Below are positions 23,791 through 34,975 of a stretch of DNA of 37,072 bases, piece by piece. The DNA lies in the NCBI RefSeq assembly GCF_024699275.1, contig NZ_JAILPX010000039.1:1-37072 (forward strand), in the 5' to 3' direction. The position numbers and the translations under genes are program-made. The notes below the pieces were generated by a model, which did not search any database, had not been told where the DNA came from, and was given only the letters and a program-made list of their open reading frames with translations. Source of the stretch: Selenomonas sp. (GTDB lineage Bacteria > Bacillota_C > Negativicutes > Selenomonadales > Selenomonadaceae). Each line of letters starts with the position of its first letter. Position 1 is the stretch's first letter.

Positions 23791-26700
23791 TCATTTCCTT
23801 ACTGCTTTCTTCACCTGGCTGCCAACTGCTTTTTTCTGCAGGACAGCATCTTCTTCCCCCTTAGCCAGCAGAAGCAGCCGCAGAACAAAATTGATGATGT
23901 TCTTCTTCTGGCTCTCCTGCAGGGCAAAACGATAGCCGTTCTTCCCGGGCAGCGAGCGCATACTGCGGCCTAAAACCTTATCCACGGCCAAAAGCCCCTT
24001 GGCCGGCAAGCGGTACCCCGGCAGGATATACAAATCCAAGGCCTTGGGCATCTCACTGATAATGCGGATTTTCAGTTCCCGGGCGTAATTCTTGATTCTG
24101 GCCACTTCCAGCAAATTCATCACCGCCGGCGTGGGATCGCCAAAACGGTCGATGAGTTCATCCAAAAGATTGTGGACTTCTTCATTGCTGCGAATCCCGG
24201 CAATGCGCTGATAGATTTCAATTTTATGCATGGCATCGCTGACATAATCCCCATCAATATAGGCTTCAATCTGCAGGTCAATGACCGGGTCCGGCTGTAC
24301 TTCAACGACTTCCTTCTCGCCATGCTGCAATTTATCCACGGCTTCTTCCAAAAGCTTACAGTACATCTCAAAGCCAACGCTGGCAATATGACCATGCTGC
24401 TGCGAGCCCAAGAGATTGCCTGCACCGCGGATTTCCAGATCCCGCATGGCAATCTTAAAGCCTGCGCCCAATTCGGCAAATTCCTTCATGGCCTGCAGGC
24501 GCTTTTCCGCCGTTTCCGTAAGGATTTTATCCGCCTGATAGACAAAGTACGCAAAAGCCATATGATGGGAGCGGCCCACCCGGCCCCGCATCTGATAGAG
24601 CTGGGACAAACCGAAATGGTCCGCATTGTAGACGATGATGGTATTGGCATTGGCCACATCCAAACCGTTCTCGACAATACTGGTGGCCAGCAGGATATCG
24701 TACTCACCTTCGTAGAAATCCATCATCACCCGTTCCAAAAGTTCTTCGGGCATCTGGCCGTGGGCGGTCTGGACACGAGCATCCGGTACCAGGGCTTCCA
24801 GCTTTTCTCGCATCCGGTCGATGGTGTCCACGCGATTGTAGACAAAATACACCTGACCGCCCCGCTTAATTTCACGTTTGATGGCCCCGGCAATGACCAC
24901 ATCGTTATCCTCCACCACATAGGTCTGAACCGGGAAACGATCCGCCGGCGGCGTTTCGATAATGCTCATATCCCTGGCGCCCACTAATGACATATGCAAA
25001 GTACGGGGAATCGGCGTAGCCGACAGCGTCAGTACATCGATCCCCGCTGCCAGCTTGCGAATCTTATCCTTCTGCTTGACCCCAAAGCGCTGTTCCTCGT
25101 CCACAATCAGCAAGCCCAGATTCTTGAACTGCACCTTGTTCTGATTGAGGATTGCATGGGTGCCAATGAGGATATCCACCTGCCCGGCTTTGACCCTTTC
25201 AATGGTCTGCTTCTGCTCCTTGGCCGTACGGAAGCGACAGATGACATCCACCTGGGGCGCAAAATCCATAAAGCGGGCATTAAAGGTCTGAAAATGCTGC
25301 TGCGCCAATACGGTAGTAGGTACTAGCACCGCCACCTGCTTGCCGTCTATGGCGGCTTTATAAGCAGCCCGGATGGCCACTTCGGTCTTGCCAAAGCCCA
25401 CATCACCGCAAAGCAGCCGGTCCATGGGCTTTTCCTTTTCCATATCCGCCTTGATTTCGGAAACGGCCTTCAGCTGGTCATCGGTTTCCTGATACGGGAA
25501 AGCATCCTCAAAATCATGCTGGCTGCTGTCATCCGGCGAAAAGGCAAAGCCTTTGGCCTGACGGCGCTTGGCATAGATTTCGATAAGCTGCTTGGCAATG
25601 TCCTCCACGGATTTCTTGGCCCGGGCTTTGGCCTTTGCCCATTCCGTCCCCCCCATGCGATGCAGGCGGGGCACTTCGCCTTCGGCACCGATGTATTTCT
25701 GCAGCAGATTGACCTGCTCCGTGGGCACATAGAGTTTATCATCCCCACCGTATTTGATATGCAGATAATCTTTATGGACGCCCCCCACATCCAGTGTCTC
25801 TACGCCAATATACTTGCCGATACCATGGGCAGCATGAACCACATAATCCCCGGGCTTGATGTCCCGAAAATGGGCGAGTTTTTCATCTTTGCTTTGCCTG
25901 CGGATGGCCCGGCGCTTAGCATAACCGAAAATATCCCTTTCCGTCACCACTACCAGACTTGCTGAGGCCAGCTCAAAGCCGTTAATCAGCCTTCCTACCT
26001 GGATATTGACACAATCTGACCGCAGTTCTGCCCCCGCTTCAATCACCAAAGACGGATAGCGGTGACGCGCCAGAAGCTCCCGCAGGGAATCGGCCTTGGC
26101 TTTTTCGCTCAACAGGATTAAAATATGCTGTTTCTGCGCCAGCCAACGGCTGATTTCGTTCAGCAAAAGATCCATCTGTTTCTGGAAACTGGCCACGTTA
26201 GGAGCGGTAAAACTAATGGTCTGGGAAGCCTCTGCCCCATGGACCTGTTGCAGCAGCATGGCTGAATAAAATACACGGTTTCCCCGGGCCGCCGACTGAA
26301 CAGCTTCCCAGCTGAATACCTTATTCTTGATTTCAGGATTTTCCCGCACCATGGTACGCATCTGTTCCCGCAAGCGCATCGGTTCATCAAAGAGTACCGC
26401 GCCCTGTCCCTCCAGATAGGAAACAAACACCTCAGCCTGACCAGCACTATCGGTCTGGGCCAGTGGCATAATGGCAGCACTATTGATATTCTTTAGGGAA
26501 AGCTTCGTGTTCTGGTCAAATTCCCGCAAAGAATCAATTTCGTCGCCAAAAAACTCAACGCGAACAGGATTTTCCCCATTGACCGGGTAAACATCCACAA
26601 TGCCGCCGCGGTTGCTGAACTGACCAATGCGCTCCACCTCATCGGCATGCTCGTAACCCAGCTGCACCAGACGCTGCAAAAGCTTTTCCAGGGGAATTTC

Positions 26701-27138
26701 ATCCCCCAGACTGATGTTGACGCTGAGCCGGGCAAAATCCTGACGGCTGATGCCCTTTTGCACAGCAGCCGCAGCCTTAGCCAGCACGATAACCGGCTCT
26801 TTGCGCATGAGCCGTACCAGCACATCCATGCGGCGGGCAGCCCGCTCCATACTGCGGGCTTCAGCCTGAACGGTCATCATATCCAGTTCCGGAAGCTCCA
26901 GTACTTCGGTCTCCGGCAGCAGGGACAACAAATCTTCCCGCCAGTCACTCAGCGCTTCATTGCTATGAACCAGAATGACCAACGGCTGGGGAGCCGTACT
27001 GAAGGCCGCTGCTAGAATGGCATGTTTCTGGGAATTGGAAAGGCCATACACCAAAGTCTCCTGGGGCTTTGCCCGAAAGCAGTCCTGCAGCTTCTTCACA
27101 CCTGCATTGCTGCCCAAGGCAGCAAATAAAGAATTCAT
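23791..27138 (-). CDS. mfd: Transcription-repair coupling factor
   Basis: Mfd removes RNA polymerase stalled at DNA damage and recruits UvrA. The 1115-residue product has UvrB-homology N-terminal domains ([16 protein letters not shown] near 195-210), a CarD-like RNA polymerase-binding region ([19 protein letters not shown] near 430-450), and an SF2 translocase with [11 protein letters not shown] (about 578), [11 protein letters not shown] and [13 protein letters not shown]. The C-terminal TRCF domain follows. Length is normal. The frame extends to a GTG at 27144, but the ATG at 27138 has GAGG seven bases upstream. It is the first gene of a two-gene unit; the -35/-10 region is not obvious after the upstream terminator. 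Confidence 0.97.
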   Translation of the reverse strand: MNSLFAALGSNAGVKKLQDCFRAKPQETLVYGLSNSQKHAILAAAFSTAPQPLVILVHSNEALSDWREDLLSLLPETEVLELPELDMMTVQAEARSMERAARRMDVLVRLMRKEPVIVLAKAAAAVQKGISRQDFARLSVNISLGDEIPLEKLLQRLVQLGYEHADEVERIGQFSNRGGIVDVYPVNGENPVRVEFFGDEIDSLREFDQNTKLSLKNINSAAIMPLAQTDSAGQAEVFVSYLEGQGAVLFDEPMRLREQMRTMVRENPEIKNKVFSWEAVQSAARGNRVFYSAMLLQQVHGAEASQTISFTAPNVASFQKQMDLLLNEISRWLAQKQHILILLSEKAKADSLRELLARHRYPSLVIEAGAELRSDCVNIQVGRLINGFELASASLVVVTERDIFGYAKRRAIRRQSKDEKLAHFRDIKPGDYVVHAAHGIGKYIGVETLDVGGVHKDYLHIKYGGDDKLYVPTEQVNLLQKYIGAEGEVPRLHRMGGTEWAKAKARAKKSVEDIAKQLIEIYAKRRQAKGFAFSPDDSSQHDFEDAFPYQETDDQLKAVSEIKADMEKEKPMDRLLCGDVGFGKTEVAIRAAYKAAIDGKQVAVLVPTTVLAQQHFQTFNARFMDFAPQVDVICRFRTAKEQKQTIERVKAGQVDILIGTHAILNQNKVQFKNLGLLIVDEEQRFGVKQKDKIRKLAAGIDVLTLSATPIPRTLHMSLVGARDMSIIETPPADRFPVQTYVVEDNDVVIAGAIKREIKRGGQVYFVYNRVDTIDRMREKLEALVPDARVQTAHGQMPEELLERVMMDFYEGEYDILLATSIVENGLDVANANTIIVYNADHFGLSQLYQMRGRVGRSHHMAFAYFVYQADKILTETAEKRLQAMKEFAELGAGFKIAMRDLEIRGAGNLLGSQQHGHIASVGFEMYCKLLEEAVDKLQHGEKEVVEVQPDPVIDLQIEAYIDGDYVSDAMHKIEIYQRIAGIRSNEEVHNLLDELIDRFGDPTPAVMNLLEVARIKNYARELKIRIISEMPKALDLYILPGYRLPAKGLLAVDKVLGRSMRSLPGKNGYRFALQESQKKNIINFVLRLLLLAKGEEDAVLQKKAVGSQVKKAVRK

Positions 27139-27169
27139 CTTCACACCTCAATATTTGTATATATTACGC

Positions 27170-27203
27170 GAAAATGGGACTGCCGGCCTGCGCCGATAGT
27201 CCC
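27170..27203 (-). terminator. Terminator after the multi-zinc-ribbon gene
   Basis: GGGACT and AGTCCC pair, with inner CGGC/GCCG pairing, between 27176 and 27203, followed on the minus strand by ATTTTCG. It lies about 33 bases after the stop codon. The T-run is modest. Confidence 0.65.
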
Positions 27204-27236
27204 TCACTCGTATGTCAATATTTTTATATGATAATC

Positions 27237-27872
27237 CTATTTTTCCTTTACGTCAAGCCATGGACGCATCTTCCAGTGAAATTTTGCTCCCTGTCCGGGC
27301 TTCAACGCCTGCAAGTCCTTTGCCGTCTTTGCCGGAAGTTCACAATAATTGCCACAGAAACAACAATCCAGCCGAACCGAATCCCTTTGCACTGCTGCCC
27401 TGATATTGGCACTGCCACAGGTACATTCCAGTTCACCGCTGGCGGCCAAATCGTGAATGCGATTCAACGCCTCCAACAGGGTTTGCTGGTGTTCCAGAAA
27501 ACAATCACCATCAGCCGGATGCAAAGCATCGTATTCTGCAGTATTAAAGTCCAGAAATTCGGCAATATCCTGCCAACGGCCAATATAGCCCAGTTCAAAA
27601 TTATCGTGCTGACAGTAAAGTCTGGCAAACCTGATCCTTCGCAGTTGTTTCCAGGAAATAACCTGGTGATTTCTGCCTTTGCAAACTCCGCATTCCGTGT
27701 TCAGTTCCAGTCCTTTGCGCGGCCGCAAGGTAATTTTGCCCATTTCATGTCCACAGTTCCCACACTCCATAGCGAATTGCATCTGCCCGCTAAAGAGAGG
27801 TACATCCTGCAGCTGGATTCGGCCACAGCGTTGACAGTAGAACGCCAAAGAACAGGCCGTATCGATAAGCAT
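27237..27872 (-). CDS. Multi-zinc-ribbon protein of unknown function
   Basis: The 211-residue product has cysteine pairs at 13/16 (CQRC), 37/40 (CGNC), 61/64 (CGVC), 150/152 (CTC) and 170/173 (CCFC), enough for two or three zinc sites. Between them, from about 70 to 148, lies a mostly helical region rich in Leu, Asp and His. The ATG at 27872 is seven bases after AGGAGG; an earlier in-frame start is possible but has no ribosome site. No enzyme motif is visible. It is a single-gene unit between a candidate sigma-H-like promoter and a terminator. I cannot name the family; a nucleic-acid or protein-binding role is all that zinc ribbons suggest. Confidence 0.75.
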   Translation of the reverse strand: MLIDTACSLAFYCQRCGRIQLQDVPLFSGQMQFAMECGNCGHEMGKITLRPRKGLELNTECGVCKGRNHQVISWKQLRRIRFARLYCQHDNFELGYIGRWQDIAEFLDFNTAEYDALHPADGDCFLEHQQTLLEALNRIHDLAASGELECTCGSANIRAAVQRDSVRLDCCFCGNYCELPAKTAKDLQALKPGQGAKFHWKMRPWLDVKEK

Positions 27873-27953
27873 CAAAAATCCTCCTTTCCCAAAATCCCAT
27901 TTCCAAGTCAAAATTTCCTTATGTTTGACTCATTCATCTTTCCTACATGGATA

Positions 27954-27979
27954 GTTCTACGGACTTCATGGCTTATCCT
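27954..27979 (-). promoter_or_regulatory. Candidate sigma-H-type promoter of the zinc-ribbon gene
   Basis: On the minus strand AGGATAA (27973-27979) and GTAGAAC (27954-27960) are 12 bases apart, close to the Bacillus sigma-H pattern AGGAWWW-N12-RNNGAAT. Between it and the gene, AGTCAAA and TTTGACT form an inverted repeat near 27906-27930 that could be an operator. The rest of 27873-28057 shows no further feature. Confidence 0.4.
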
Positions 27980-28057
27980 GCCTGGAGAAAAGTTTTTTCC
28001 GAAAAAAGACGCCACACCCGACAAGGGGATAACAGCTGTTGCTCCAGCAATTTACAG

Positions 28058-28123
28058 GGAAAATAATTCCAGCCTGACCGCTAAGCAAAGCATGAAAAGC
28101 TCCGTAAGCGGTCAGGCTGGAAT
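28058..28123 (-). terminator. Terminator after pyrG
   Basis: A 17-bp perfect inverted repeat (28066-28082 and 28107-28123) with a 24-base loop starts 9 bases after the pyrG stop. The minus strand continues TTATTTT. The loop is longer than usual for an intrinsic terminator. Confidence 0.75.
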
Positions 28124-28131
28124 GGCTGTTC

Positions 28132-29739
<1,608 letters not shown>

Positions 29740-29747
29740 TTACCTCC

Positions 29748-30077
29748 TTATTCCTGAATGCTTTCCAGTTTCTTCTGACGGCTATTGATGGCCTTGTTGG
29801 CCGCCTTGGAACGGGCTGCCGACCCACGGGCTGCATGGCGCTTTACTTCAGGCGGATTCCATTCGGTGAGGCCCCACTGCTGTTCGCCCTCATGCTGGAA
29901 ACGGCTGTCCATATTAATCAAGGTATACACTTCGGAAATCGCTGCCGACAAAGACTGTACGGGCTTGTGTTTCTTCTCGATCACCTCGAGAATCAAATCC
30001 TTGTAATACATGGTCTGACCTTTTTCCGTCAGTACATAGTAGGCAATATCCACTTCCGAGCTATTGATAAAATCCAT
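29748..30077 (-). CDS. rpoE: RNA polymerase delta subunit with short basic tail
   Basis: The 109-residue protein has the N-terminal HARE-HTH domain of delta (SSEVDIAYYVLTEKGQTMYYKDLILEV and QHEGEQQWGLTEWNP). In Bacillus this domain binds RNA polymerase and a long Asp/Glu-rich tail displaces nucleic acids. Here the tail after residue 80 is only about 30 residues and is rich in Arg, Lys and Ala (RHAARGSAARSKAANKA), not acidic. The stop is a clean TAA, so I see no frameshift. The ATG at 30077 has AAGGAG 11 bases upstream; TTG three codons earlier in frame is an alternative. Gene order argS-rpoE-pyrG is conserved. Confidence 0.88.
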   Translation of the reverse strand: MDFINSSEVDIAYYVLTEKGQTMYYKDLILEVIEKKHKPVQSLSAAISEVYTLINMDSRFQHEGEQQWGLTEWNPPEVKRHAARGSAARSKAANKAINSRQKKLESIQE

Positions 30078-30112
30078 AATCAAAGGGTCTCCTTCCAAGT
30101 CCTAAAATTTTC

Positions 30113-31768
30113 TTACATCTGTTCTGGTGCCGATACACCCAAAATGCCCAGAGAATGACGAATGACATGGGCTGTAACGGTAACCAAAGCCAAACGGGCT
30201 TCTGCCAGCTTCGGTTCTACACCGACAATCCGGCATTTATTGTAGAAGCTATGGAAGGCACTGGCCAAATCATAGCTGTAGCGGGCAATACGCTGCGGTG
30301 CGTAATCGCGGGCAGCACGTTCGATTTCCTCTGGATATTCCTCAATCTTCTTAATCAGATTGATTTCCGACTCATCCGTCAATAAGGAAAGCTCCGGTGC
30401 TTCGCCAAGGCTGAGACCTGTTTCCCTGCACTGACGGAAGATGCTGCAAATACGGGCATGGGCATACTGGATATAGTACACCGGATTGTCATTGGATTTT
30501 TTCTTAGCCAAATCCAAATCAAAATCCAGCTGGCTATCCAGAGAGCGCATCAGGAAGAAATACCGTGCAGCATCTGTGCCCACTTCTTCCATCAGTTCAT
30601 TCAGCGTTACGCTCTGACCGGTACGCTTGCTCATCTTCACCAGTTCGCCGCCACGATAAAGCGCAACCATCTGCAGAAGCAGAACCGTCAGCTTCTTGGA
30701 ATCATGGCCCAGCGCATCCATAGCAGCCTTGACGCGGCATACATAACCATGGTGGTCAGCGCCCCAGATGTTGATGAGACGGTCAAAGCCACGTTCGTAT
30801 TTGTTGTGGTGATAGGCAATATCAGCAGCCAGATAGGTGGGAACGCCGTTGTCGCGAATAACGACCCGGTCCTTGTCATCACCATAGGCCGTGGACTTCA
30901 GCCAAAGTGCGCCATCCTTTTCATAGATATTGCCATTGTCCTGCAGGATCTTCACGGCAGCTTTTACCGCTTCCGGATGCAAAGTACGCTCACTGAACCA
31001 GTGATCAAAGGTAACATTAAAGGAAGCTAAGTCCTCTTTAAGGGCAGCCAGTTTTTCCACATAGGCCAGATCCTTAAAGATTTCCAAACGTTCTTCATCG
31101 CTCATGGAAAGGTACTTATCCCCCTCCTTGTCGATAATACGCTGCGCCGTGTCAATAATATCCTGACCATGATAGCCATCTTCCGGGAATTCTACTTTTT
31201 GGCCAAGAAGTTCCAAATAACGGGCATTGACTGAACGGGCCAGATTGTTCATCTGATTGCCGGCATCATTGATATAATATTCGCTTTCCACCGGATAACC
31301 AGCTGCCCGCAGCAGATTTACCAGTGCAGAACCTGCAGCTGCACCGCGGCCATGCCCCACATGAAGAAGCCCCGTGGGATTAGCACTGACATACTCCACC
31401 TGAATCTTTGGCGCATCTTTTTTCGGAAGCTGACCATAGGCTTCGCCCTCGGCGAGGATTTTCTGGAAAGAATCGTAGAGCACATTGCCCTTCAGATAAA
31501 AGTTCAAAAAGCCCGGGCCAGCAATTTGTGCGTGATCCAGCCAATCCCCCTGGATGCGCTTCACCAGTTCCTCCGCAATCTGACGGGGGGCCTTATGAAA
31601 CACCCGGGCCGACTGCATCGCAAAGTTTGTGGCAAAATCGCCGAACTCCTTCTGCGGCGGCACTTCCAAAATAACCGTCGGCAGTTCCCCTTCGGGGAAC
31701 ACACCATCGGCAATCGCACCTTTTGCCGCTGCAACAATGGCTTCTGTCAGCGTATCTTTAATATCCAA
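30113..31768 (-). CDS. argS: Arginyl-tRNA synthetase
   Basis: The 551-residue class I synthetase charges tRNA-Arg. The N-terminal Add-1 domain is followed by the HIGH-type motif in NPTGLLHVGHGRGAA (about 130-144), the KMSKS-type motif in LVKMSKRTGQSV, and a C-terminal DALR anticodon-binding domain (YIQYAHARICSIFRQ onward) ending VSAPEQM. The start codon is TTG at 31768, eight bases after AGGAGG; no ATG is suitably placed. It lies 17 bases after the DUF1934 gene and 35 bases before rpoE, as in Bacillus ywiB-argS-rpoE-pyrG. Confidence 0.97.
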   Translation of the reverse strand: MDIKDTLTEAIVAAAKGAIADGVFPEGELPTVILEVPPQKEFGDFATNFAMQSARVFHKAPRQIAEELVKRIQGDWLDHAQIAGPGFLNFYLKGNVLYDSFQKILAEGEAYGQLPKKDAPKIQVEYVSANPTGLLHVGHGRGAAAGSALVNLLRAAGYPVESEYYINDAGNQMNNLARSVNARYLELLGQKVEFPEDGYHGQDIIDTAQRIIDKEGDKYLSMSDEERLEIFKDLAYVEKLAALKEDLASFNVTFDHWFSERTLHPEAVKAAVKILQDNGNIYEKDGALWLKSTAYGDDKDRVVIRDNGVPTYLAADIAYHHNKYERGFDRLINIWGADHHGYVCRVKAAMDALGHDSKKLTVLLLQMVALYRGGELVKMSKRTGQSVTLNELMEEVGTDAARYFFLMRSLDSQLDFDLDLAKKKSNDNPVYYIQYAHARICSIFRQCRETGLSLGEAPELSLLTDESEINLIKKIEEYPEEIERAARDYAPQRIARYSYDLASAFHSFYNKCRIVGVEPKLAEARLALVTVTAHVIRHSLGILGVSAPEQM

Positions 31769-31785
31769 ACCAAAATCCTCCTAAT

Positions 31786-32223
31786 TTATTTTTGCCCCAA
31801 GGGCAATGAATCAATAACTACATTTAAGGTATTATGCCCCTGCAAGACATCGTTTAGATACAGCGCATATTCTGCCTGTATATTTCCCTGCCCATCCTGA
31901 AAACAGATATCCAGCTTCTTTGTTTCCACCAGCAAAGCAAAATTACCGTAGGGTGTTTGATACACACTACGGGTCTTCTCCCCCAGCCGAAATTCCAGCT
32001 GCATATCCACAGCTCCACGGCGAATCAGCGTCAGCCCGGCAGCACTGAATTTCAATACCGTTGGTACTGCCTTGTCGTGAAGGGAGGTATCCTCATAACG
32101 CACATAATGCTTGCCAGCCCGTGCTGTATACTTACCGCGCGCCGCCGTCTTCATTACGGTCCTTTCGCCGGCCGTATCCACCTGCACGCCTTCCACTGTC
32201 ACCGCAACCATAGCATCCGCCAT
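31786..32223 (-). CDS. DUF1934 (YwiB-like) small beta-barrel protein
   Basis: The 145-residue protein aligns with the DUF1934/YwiB pattern: an N-terminal AVTVEGVQVDTAGERTVMKT strand pair, HYVRYEDTSLHD, then LIRRGAVDMQLEFRLGEKTRSVYQTPYG and a final FALLVETKKLDICF strand with IQAEYALYLND. The fold is a lipocalin-like beta barrel; function is unknown. The ATG at 32223 is preceded by AGAGG with seven-base spacing. It heads the operon with argS, rpoE and pyrG and has its own promoter. Its conserved place before argS suggests co-expression with translation genes, though no direct role is known. Confidence 0.88.
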   Translation of the reverse strand: MADAMVAVTVEGVQVDTAGERTVMKTAARGKYTARAGKHYVRYEDTSLHDKAVPTVLKFSAAGLTLIRRGAVDMQLEFRLGEKTRSVYQTPYGNFALLVETKKLDICFQDGQGNIQAEYALYLNDVLQGHNTLNVVIDSLPLGQK

Positions 32224-32254
32224 TTAGCCACCTCTTTAAAACATACTGTACATC

Positions 32255-32283
32255 ATTATAAACCAAACTCTTAGCCTTGCCAA
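32255..32283 (-). promoter_or_regulatory. Promoter of the DUF1934-argS-rpoE-pyrG operon
   Basis: TTGGCA (32278-32283) and TATAAT (32255-32260) on the minus strand are spaced by 17 bases, about 30 bases before the DUF1934 start. Confidence 0.75.
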
Positions 32284-32311
32284 CCGTTTTTTATACTTTT
32301 TCCTCCAATTA

Positions 32312-32369
32312 CAAAATCAGCGTGAAAAGCCATCGATCTGAACATCTTGTATCTATGGCTCTTCACGCT
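32312..32369 (-). terminator. Terminator after the chemotaxis receptor gene
   Basis: Arms 32319-32333 and 32355-32369 pair over 15 bp with one G-T pair and a 21-base loop; the minus strand continues GATTTTGT. The T-run is short but the stem is strong. Confidence 0.7.
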
Positions 32370-32401
32370 AAATCAGAGATTATATTGTTTTACCTACGAA
32401 C

Positions 32402-34408
32402 TCATACCTTGAAGCGTTCCACTTCATGGGCCAGTTGTTCCGCCTGCTCTGCCAGACCGCGGGTTGCTGCCGCAATCTCCTCAGCCGATGCGGACTGTTC
32501 CTGGGTGGTTGCCGATACAGATTCAGCCCGATTGGCATTAGCGGTACTGATATCTGCAATATCCTTAACGGCCTGTTGCATGGAATCTGTACCTTCCGAT
32601 ACGGAATTAATACTGGTAGACACTTCTACGATTCCTGCCGCCAGGGCATCAATATCCGTCTTAATCGACTTAAAGATACCATCCGCTTCTTTGACGGAAT
32701 CAATACTGCTGGCTACGCTTTCCGCACTTTCTTCACTGGCCGCCACAGCCTGTTTCATATCCGTCTGGATTTTAGCTACCAGATTGGCAATCTGCTGGGT
32801 GGAGCTGGCGGATTCTTCAGCCAGTTTGCGGACTTCGTCGGCAACCACGGCAAAGCCGCGGCCATACTCACCGGCACGGGCTGCTTCAATAGCTGCATTC
32901 AGTGCCAGCAGATTGGTCTGCTCGGCAATGCCCGAAATCATCTCCACAATCCTGCCGATCTCATCGGAGCTCTTGGCCAGTTCCTTAATCGAACACTGCA
33001 CCGTGGTGGTGCTTTCACTGATAGTATTCATGGACTCTACGACATTGTGGATGGAATCCCGGCCTGTCGTGACACTATGCACCGTTTTTTCCGTCACTTC
33101 CGCAATATTTTGCGCATGGTTTGCCACCTTTGTGGTACGGGATGCCATATCCACAGCGGTTCTATCTGCACTGGCAGCCGAATCCGACTGTTGGGAAATC
33201 CCTGCCGCGATATCGGCAATCTGCTGTGCAGCCTGACTGGCAGCATCCGCCGACTGATGGGAAGCTGCCGTAAGTTCCTCCGCTGAAGCCGATACCCGCT
33301 CTGCATTTTTCTGAATATGACCAATGAGCTCCCGGATTGTACGCCGCATATCCTTAAACCCACGGGCCAAATCCCCTAACTCATCATTGCTGTCCACAGC
33401 CAAGGGCCGGGCACGTAAATCGCCCGTATTGATGACCATGCATTCTTCCCGCAGAGCCACCACCGGATCACAAAGTTTTTTCGCCACAAACCAGATCAAA
33501 CCACTGATGAGCAGCACCATAACAACGGCTACCATACCCATGATCTTTACCAGATTATAAGCATCCGCCCGCACTTCAGAAATCGGCGCTACCGATACGG
33601 CAATCCAAGTCCGGTTTGCCAGATGAACCGGTGTAAATACCGCCTGGGAGGCCACCCCCTTGGCCGTCGTGTATTCTGTTGAGATCTGCTTATCCTGCTG
33701 AACAGCGCTGGTAAAACCATTTACCAAGGCCATATCCAGCTTCTTGGAAGAAACTTCCTTGGACAAATCCATCTTGCCCACTTCTTCCGGCAGCTGCGCA
33801 TAGGCAATACAAATACCATCCTGGTCAGCAATATAGACCCGGCCATTTTCCATGTATTTGATATCGCCCACCAGCTTCGTAATCTCATCCAGCTCGATGG
33901 TACCATAGACAATACCCGTCACTTCGTTATTTTCCAATATCGGGTACGCCATGATGGTAATCAGCTTCCCGCTGGTACCAGATATGGAAGGCCCCGTCAT
34001 GACGGGCTTTTTTGTCTCCCGTGCCTGCTTGATATAATCGCGGCTGGTACGGTCCATTTCCTTATTCTTATCACTAACAGCATGACCTGCTGCGTCCGAA
34101 TAAGCCAGCATGGTAAAATCATGCCGCTTAGCCAAGGTATCCGCCAGAACCTTAACCCGTTCTTCCCTAGTACCATTCCGAATAATAGGATTACCGGTCA
34201 AAGATTCCACAGTCAGTTCCCGCTGCTGGTAAATCTTTTCGATTTCCTTAGCCGTACTACTACCGATTTCCTGGGCCAATAAGTCCGTATTGCGCGTCAA
34301 AGCCGAACTGGACATATAATAACTAATAGCAAAAAAAATCAGAAAACTGCCCACGAACAGCGGAATAAAGCCAGCCAGAAACTTAAACCGCAAACTATTG
34401 AATTTCAT
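32402..34408 (-). CDS. Methyl-accepting chemotaxis protein with dCache-type sensor
   Basis: The 668-residue receptor has a helix at about 10-30, an extracytoplasmic sensor (about 31-280) with the dCache layout ([19 protein letters not shown] and GTIELDEI), a second helix near 283-305, a HAMP domain ([17 protein letters not shown] onward) and a long cytoplasmic coiled coil. The signalling tip [38 protein letters not shown] is the invariant contact site for CheA/CheW. No C-terminal CheR-binding pentapeptide is seen. The ATG at 34408 has AGGAGG five bases upstream; a longer frame starts inside the terminator region. It follows cheX, but a terminator lies between, so it may have separate control. 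The ligand is unknown. Confidence 0.95.
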   Translation of the reverse strand: MKFNSLRFKFLAGFIPLFVGSFLIFFAISYYMSSSALTRNTDLLAQEIGSSTAKEIEKIYQQRELTVESLTGNPIIRNGTREERVKVLADTLAKRHDFTMLAYSDAAGHAVSDKNKEMDRTSRDYIKQARETKKPVMTGPSISGTSGKLITIMAYPILENNEVTGIVYGTIELDEITKLVGDIKYMENGRVYIADQDGICIAYAQLPEEVGKMDLSKEVSSKKLDMALVNGFTSAVQQDKQISTEYTTAKGVASQAVFTPVHLANRTWIAVSVAPISEVRADAYNLVKIMGMVAVVMVLLISGLIWFVAKKLCDPVVALREECMVINTGDLRARPLAVDSNDELGDLARGFKDMRRTIRELIGHIQKNAERVSASAEELTAASHQSADAASQAAQQIADIAAGISQQSDSAASADRTAVDMASRTTKVANHAQNIAEVTEKTVHSVTTGRDSIHNVVESMNTISESTTTVQCSIKELAKSSDEIGRIVEMISGIAEQTNLLALNAAIEAARAGEYGRGFAVVADEVRKLAEESASSTQQIANLVAKIQTDMKQAVAASEESAESVASSIDSVKEADGIFKSIKTDIDALAAGIVEVSTSINSVSEGTDSMQQAVKDIADISTANANRAESVSATTQEQSASAEEIAAATRGLAEQAEQLAHEVERFKV

Positions 34409-34448
34409 CTTCTCCTCCTGTCTTACATAAGCCATAACCCTCACATCT

Positions 34449-34486
34449 AAAAAAGCATTGTACACATTAAATATGTATACAATGCT
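34449..34486 (-). terminator. Terminator between cheX and the receptor gene
   Basis: AGCATTGTATACAT and ATGTGTACAATGCT form a 14-bp stem (one T-G pair, 5-base loop) followed by TTTTTTAG on the minus strand. A-rich sequence on the other side means it could also act in the opposite direction. Confidence 0.88.
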
Positions 34487-34506
34487 AATTCTTTTTTAGT
34501 ATAACA

Positions 34507-34971
34507 TCATTGTTGTTCTACTGCAATATCCAGTTCTACAATATGTCCAGCCAGGTCCATCTCGACCGTAAGATAATTATCATCACTGATCTTTACCTGG
34601 AAGTTTTGCCCAATGGACAATGACGGTGTAGAAATATCTACCTCCAGTCCCATGCCCGTGAGGTTAGTCGCAGCATTCGCCGTAAGCATATTGCTCATTT
34701 CCGAAATAGCACTCTGCGCCATGGCATCAAATTCAGCCACAGGCATCCCCATCATCATGGTCGATGCGATAAATTTCGCGGTGTCCTCAGTCATATTGTA
34801 AACCACATTACCGCGAATCTGCTTGGTAAAGCCTACAATGACCGAAACGCCCATACTCACCGCATTCTTTGTCTTAACTCCCATCTTCAGCCGCTTAGGC
34901 TCCGGAAAACCCATCTGCGGCATTACGGTCGTGAATGCATCGACGAACGGATTAACTAATTTGGCATCCAT
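34507..34971 (-). CDS. cheX: Chemotaxis phosphatase CheX
   Basis: The 154-residue protein has the CheX fold motif E-X2-N in AISEMSNMLTANA (Glu91, Asn94), the pair that positions water for dephosphorylation of CheY-phosphate. The N-terminal NPFVDAFTTVMPQMGF and the GFTKQIRGNVVYNMTEDTAKFI segment are typical. I use the ATG at 34971, nine bases after GGAG; a longer frame reads back into the upstream gene. It starts four bases after the receiver-CheX gene ends, so the two are one unit. The terminator after it separates it from the receptor gene. Confidence 0.88.
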   Translation of the reverse strand: MDAKLVNPFVDAFTTVMPQMGFPEPKRLKMGVKTKNAVSMGVSVIVGFTKQIRGNVVYNMTEDTAKFIASTMMMGMPVAEFDAMAQSAISEMSNMLTANAATNLTGMGLEVDISTPSLSIGQNFQVKISDDNYLTVEMDLAGHIVELDIAVEQQ

Positions 34972-34975
34972 CTTA

